A DNA stretch of 64,000 nt from contig CAZLTN010000004.1 of NCBI GenBank assembly GCA_964562455.1, forward strand, positions 1 to 64,000, in the 5' to 3' direction. A program made the translations under genes and the position numbers. Source of the DNA: Ravibacter sp964562455 (GTDB taxonomy: Bacteria > Bacteroidota > Bacteroidia > Cytophagales > Spirosomataceae). A model generated the notes under the pieces. It was not told where the DNA came from, searched no databases, and was given only the letters and a program-made list of their open reading frames with translations. Positions 61,249-64,000 of this stretch are shown here, one piece after another; position 1 is the first letter of the stretch, and every line of letters starts with the position of its first letter.

Positions 61249-62699
61249 AAAAAAATCACTACCTGGTCATCGACATAGGCACAGGGAATGTCCGGGTCGC
61301 CCTCACCGATTCGTCGGGGGACGTCCTTAGGGTAGCCACCGATACGGTTCGTTACGAGAACGACCTCTTGTATGATGACGCCATCTTTTTTGACCCCGAC
61401 ATACTTTGGGAACAGATTGCCGGGCTATGCCGGGAGATAATGGCTGTTTCCGGCCCGATCCCGGTTACGGCGGTCACCACATCCAGCCAGCGGGAAGGGA
61501 TTGTCCTCCTGGATACAGACGGGAATGCAATCGCAGGTATGCCGAATATTGACCACCGGGGCCGCGAATTCCAGGACATGCTGCAGGACAAAGACCGGGT
61601 CTACTCACTGACCGGGCGTTATCCCACTTCCCTCTTTTCGGCATTTAAGGTAGTCGGCTTCACCCGGAAACACCCGGTCGGCGGCAGCAGGATAGCATAC
61701 ATGCTCAGCATCAGCGATTGGGCGCTATTCAGGCTTTGCGGTATCATGCGTTACGAGCATTCACAGGCTTCGGAAACCTTACTTTACGACGTAGCCGGCC
61801 GATGCTGGTCGGAAGAGCTATGTGCCGGCTTCGATATCAGCCCGGCAATACTCCCTGAACTGGTCCATTCGGGAGAAGTGCTGGGAGAAGTGCTCCCCGA
61901 AGCTGCGCAGTCGCTGGGCCTTCCTCCGGGAGTACAGGCAGTAGCAGGCGGGGCTGATACCCAGCTGGCTGTCATGAGCACGGGCCCTGATGCCGACGAT
62001 GTGGTGATCGTTTCGGGTACTACCACGCCGGTCGTCAAAATCAGCAGCCGGTACCTGACAGACAGCGCCCGGCGGACATGGACGAACAGTCATACGCTGC
62101 CTGAGTTCTTTATACTTGAAACCAACGCAGGTGTGACCGGCCTCAACCTTCAGCGATATAAAGCGATTTTCTATCCCAATGAACCATATGATGTAATGGA
62201 AGCCGAAATCCTTTCGGTGGCAGAGTCGGGCGGCCCCCAATGTTGGGCTGCACTGGGCTCTCTCATTGCCGGAGAAGCATCCCCGCTCCTCCGCGGCGGA
62301 TTCATATTTCCGGCGCCCATCCATCACGAGCTAAGCAGGGGGCATTTTGCCTTCGCGCTTGTGTGGGACCTGGCATGCAGCATTTATGAAAACTACAGTG
62401 CGCTTTGCGAAGTATCTCAGCACAATGAAACCTATATATGGGGTTGCGGAGGGGGAATGCAAAGTTTTGTGCTAAGGCAATTCCTGGCTAACCTTACCGG
62501 GAAAGAGCTGCGAATACGGGACAATTACCGGCAGGCGACCGTATCCGGCGGAGCGGTAGTATGCAATAAGGCGCTGGGGCTGCCGGAAGAAACTGCAGCA
62601 GGGATTACAGGAACGCACCCGCAGCTGTCATGGGATACTGCCGAATGGTATAGCCGGTGGAAAGAAAACAGGAACAACCTAAAGAAAAAAAGTCAATGA
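61245..62699 (+). CDS. FGGY-family carbohydrate kinase (LsrK/YoaC-like group)
   Basis: 484 aa from the ATG at 61245, which overlaps the upstream stop by 4 bp and gives the family start MKKNHYLVIDIGTGNVRVAL; an ATG at 61227 is possible. Other motifs: SSQREGIVLLDTDGNAI (the Ser-x-Arg-Glu-Gly stretch recalls autoinducer-2 kinase), AVAGGADTQLAVMSTG, VIVSGTTTPVV and the ATP-binding WGCGGGMQSFVLRQFLANLTGKELRI. It phosphorylates a sugar, polyol or related furanone; the substrate is unknown. Its stop overlaps the next kinase start by 4 bp. Confidence 0.9.
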   Translation: MKKNHYLVIDIGTGNVRVALTDSSGDVLRVATDTVRYENDLLYDDAIFFDPDILWEQIAGLCREIMAVSGPIPVTAVTTSSQREGIVLLDTDGNAIAGMPNIDHRGREFQDMLQDKDRVYSLTGRYPTSLFSAFKVVGFTRKHPVGGSRIAYMLSISDWALFRLCGIMRYEHSQASETLLYDVAGRCWSEELCAGFDISPAILPELVHSGEVLGEVLPEAAQSLGLPPGVQAVAGGADTQLAVMSTGPDADDVVIVSGTTTPVVKISSRYLTDSARRTWTNSHTLPEFFILETNAGVTGLNLQRYKAIFYPNEPYDVMEAEILSVAESGGPQCWAALGSLIAGEASPLLRGGFIFPAPIHHELSRGHFAFALVWDLACSIYENYSALCEVSQHNETYIWGCGGGMQSFVLRQFLANLTGKELRIRDNYRQATVSGGAVVCNKALGLPEETAAGITGTHPQLSWDTAEWYSRWKENRNNLKKKSQ

Positions 62700-64000
62700 G
62701 CGGGGCATGCTTTCTCGGAGTCGATGTCGGCACTCAGGGGGTAAGAGTCGTACTGGCGGATGAGCGGGGCGAAATACTGGGAAACGAGGAGATCAAAACA
62801 TTCCGCCGGTCGCCGGATCAGGCTTCTTACCGCATCAGCCAGAATCCTGACGACTGGTGGGAGGCGGTCCAGGAATGCCTTACCAGGCTCTTAGCGGCTC
62901 AGCCGGCCCGGCTGAAAGATAGTATCAAAGCTATTTCCGTCACTTCTACTTCCGGTACGGTCATTCCCCTGGATGAGGCCAACCGCCCTCTGAGCAATGC
63001 TATTATGTACAGCGATACCCGGCAGGAAGCCGAAGGGAAGCTTTGCAGGGAGCTGGCGTTACGTCATCAGCCTTCAGGATATACCGGTTTCAATACTTCC
63101 AGCGGCCTTCCAAAAATGGTATGGTTTGTAAAAAAACACCCGGAACAAGCCGCCTTAATCAAAACCTGGGTTCATGCAGCCGACTACCTCACCGGCAAAT
63201 TATCCGGCAATTTCCGGGTTACAGACCAAACCAATGCCCTGAAATCGGGTTACGACTTAACCGTCGGCGCCTGGCCCGGATATCTCGCGCAACATCTCCC
63301 TCTGCAGGAAAGCTGGTTTCAGGAGGTCGTTCCTTCAGGTACAGCCCTGGGCCCGATAACAAAGGAGCTGCAGGCACGATGGGGGCTTCCACCGGTACTG
63401 GTGGCGGCGGGAATGACAGACGGCTGCGCCTCACAGGTAGCCAGCGGGGCGGTAAGGCCGGGCGACTGGAATACTACTATCGGAACTACCCTGGTAATAA
63501 AAGGTGTCACAAAACAGCAGGTCCTCGACCCGGAAGGCAGGTTGTATTGCCACCGTCATCCGCAGGGCTATTGGATGCCCGGTGGAGCCAGCAACACTGG
63601 GGCCGACTGGATTTCCGAAGATTTCGGAGAAGACCTGGAGGCTATGAACCATGCCGCAGCGACGCTCATACCCACCGGCTTCCCGGTATATCCTCTGCGA
63701 CAAAAAGGCGAGCGGTTCCCTTTTTCGGATCCGGCTGCGAGAGGATTTACCGATCCGGCCATTGTCTTGCGGGAACAGCTATTTGCAGCAGGGCTGGAGG
63801 GGGTAGCATACATTGAAAAGCTGTCATATGAGTTGGTTGAGTCTCTATCCGGAGAGGAGGTCAAAGCTGTATATTCGTCAGGCGGAGGGGCAAACAGCGC
63901 CGTCTGGATGAAAATAAGAGCCAATGTACTGGGACGCCCGGTATATAGAATGTCCCATACATCAGGGGCACTCGGAGCGGCAGTCGTAGCGGCTTCGCAG
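62696..64000 (+). CDS. FGGY-family carbohydrate kinase (xylulokinase-like), partial at window end
   Basis: 435 codons from the ATG at 62696, open to the window edge with no break, so the C-terminus (about 50-80 residues) is missing. N-terminal phosphate motif GVDVGTQGVRVVLAD, the Asp/Arg region AIMYSDTRQEAEGKL, AAGMTDGCASQVASGAVRPGDWNTTIGTTLVIKG, and the ATP-binding SSGGGANSAVWMKIRANVLGRPV close to the end. It is translationally coupled to the previous kinase (ATGA overlap). Two distinct FGGY kinases in one operon suggest two substrates or two steps. Confidence 0.92.
   Translation, partial: MSGACFLGVDVGTQGVRVVLADERGEILGNEEIKTFRRSPDQASYRISQNPDDWWEAVQECLTRLLAAQPARLKDSIKAISVTSTSGTVIPLDEANRPLSNAIMYSDTRQEAEGKLCRELALRHQPSGYTGFNTSSGLPKMVWFVKKHPEQAALIKTWVHAADYLTGKLSGNFRVTDQTNALKSGYDLTVGAWPGYLAQHLPLQESWFQEVVPSGTALGPITKELQARWGLPPVLVAAGMTDGCASQVASGAVRPGDWNTTIGTTLVIKGVTKQQVLDPEGRLYCHRHPQGYWMPGGASNTGADWISEDFGEDLEAMNHAAATLIPTGFPVYPLRQKGERFPFSDPAARGFTDPAIVLREQLFAAGLEGVAYIEKLSYELVESLSGEEVKAVYSSGGGANSAVWMKIRANVLGRPVYRMSHTSGALGAAVVAASQ

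Noticed and set aside
63043..63816. 257-codon + strand frame at the window end
   Set aside because: Out-of-frame shadow of the FGGY kinase, whose own frame is open from 62696 to the edge.

Overview
The window reads as a chromosomal segment of a free-living member of the Bacteroidota. Both long surface proteins at 45-49.6 kb end in type A sorting domains of the type IX secretion system (T9SS). Recognisable promoters match the Bacteroidota -33 TTTG / -7 TAnnTTTG pattern, Shine-Dalgarno sequences are weak or absent, and the accessory enzymes (ThuA, exported Gfo/Idh, PVC-type cytochrome, SIS, ROK, sulfatase) are those typical of Cytophagia and Chitinophagia carbohydrate specialists. I cannot name the genus. 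No rRNA, tRNA, CRISPR array, insertion sequence, phage or replication origin was seen.

Layout. (1) 1-6760, housekeeping: a photolyase tail, a TIGR01777-type epimerase, tsaD, and a very large tamB-like gene divergent from tsaD. (2) 6785-19198, minus strand: a compact catabolic cluster headed by an AraC regulator, then Gfo/Idh dehydrogenase, sugar-phosphate-isomerase-like protein, a large PVC-type cytochrome/dehydrogenase, SDR, ROK kinase, SIS protein, FAD oxidoreductase, phosphotriesterase-family hydrolase and MFS carrier; several genes overlap by ATGA. (3) 19354-27323, a signalling island: a receiver-PAS-kinase, a soluble kinase, an NtrC-type activator and rpoN on the minus strand, then a membrane kinase, a YtxH protein and a single-domain receiver. 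(4) 27716-33238, a LacI-type regulator divergent from uxuA, SDR, ThuA and exported Gfo/Idh genes, with a clear palindromic operator over the promoter. (5) 33270-44520, a TonB-like periplasmic protein, an exported sulfatase / aminotransferase / ceramidase-like group, small unknown proteins, a lipoprotein and a sialidase-like protein. (6) 45009-54616, two convergent T9SS surface proteins (the second broken by a frameshift), a TPR histidine kinase with LuxR response regulator, and two glycosyltransferases. (7) 55000-64000, a metallophosphoesterase, a bestrophin-like channel, a DeoR regulator broken by a frameshift, about 1 kb of palindrome-rich repeats, and an operon of RbtT/DalT-like carrier, 2-hydroxyacid dehydrogenase and two FGGY kinases running off the end.

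How it works together. Three separate sugar or sugar-acid modules each sit next to a regulator of a different family (AraC, LacI, DeoR). The LacI module can be assigned to hexuronate (mannonate) use; the other two have no substrate I can name and are the best candidates for undescribed pathways. The most striking sequence signal is that the two longest poly-C tracts I noticed inside coding sequence (7 C at 48929, 9 C at 57490) both coincide with a frameshift, which means either slippage-based on/off switching or homopolymer errors in the assembly.
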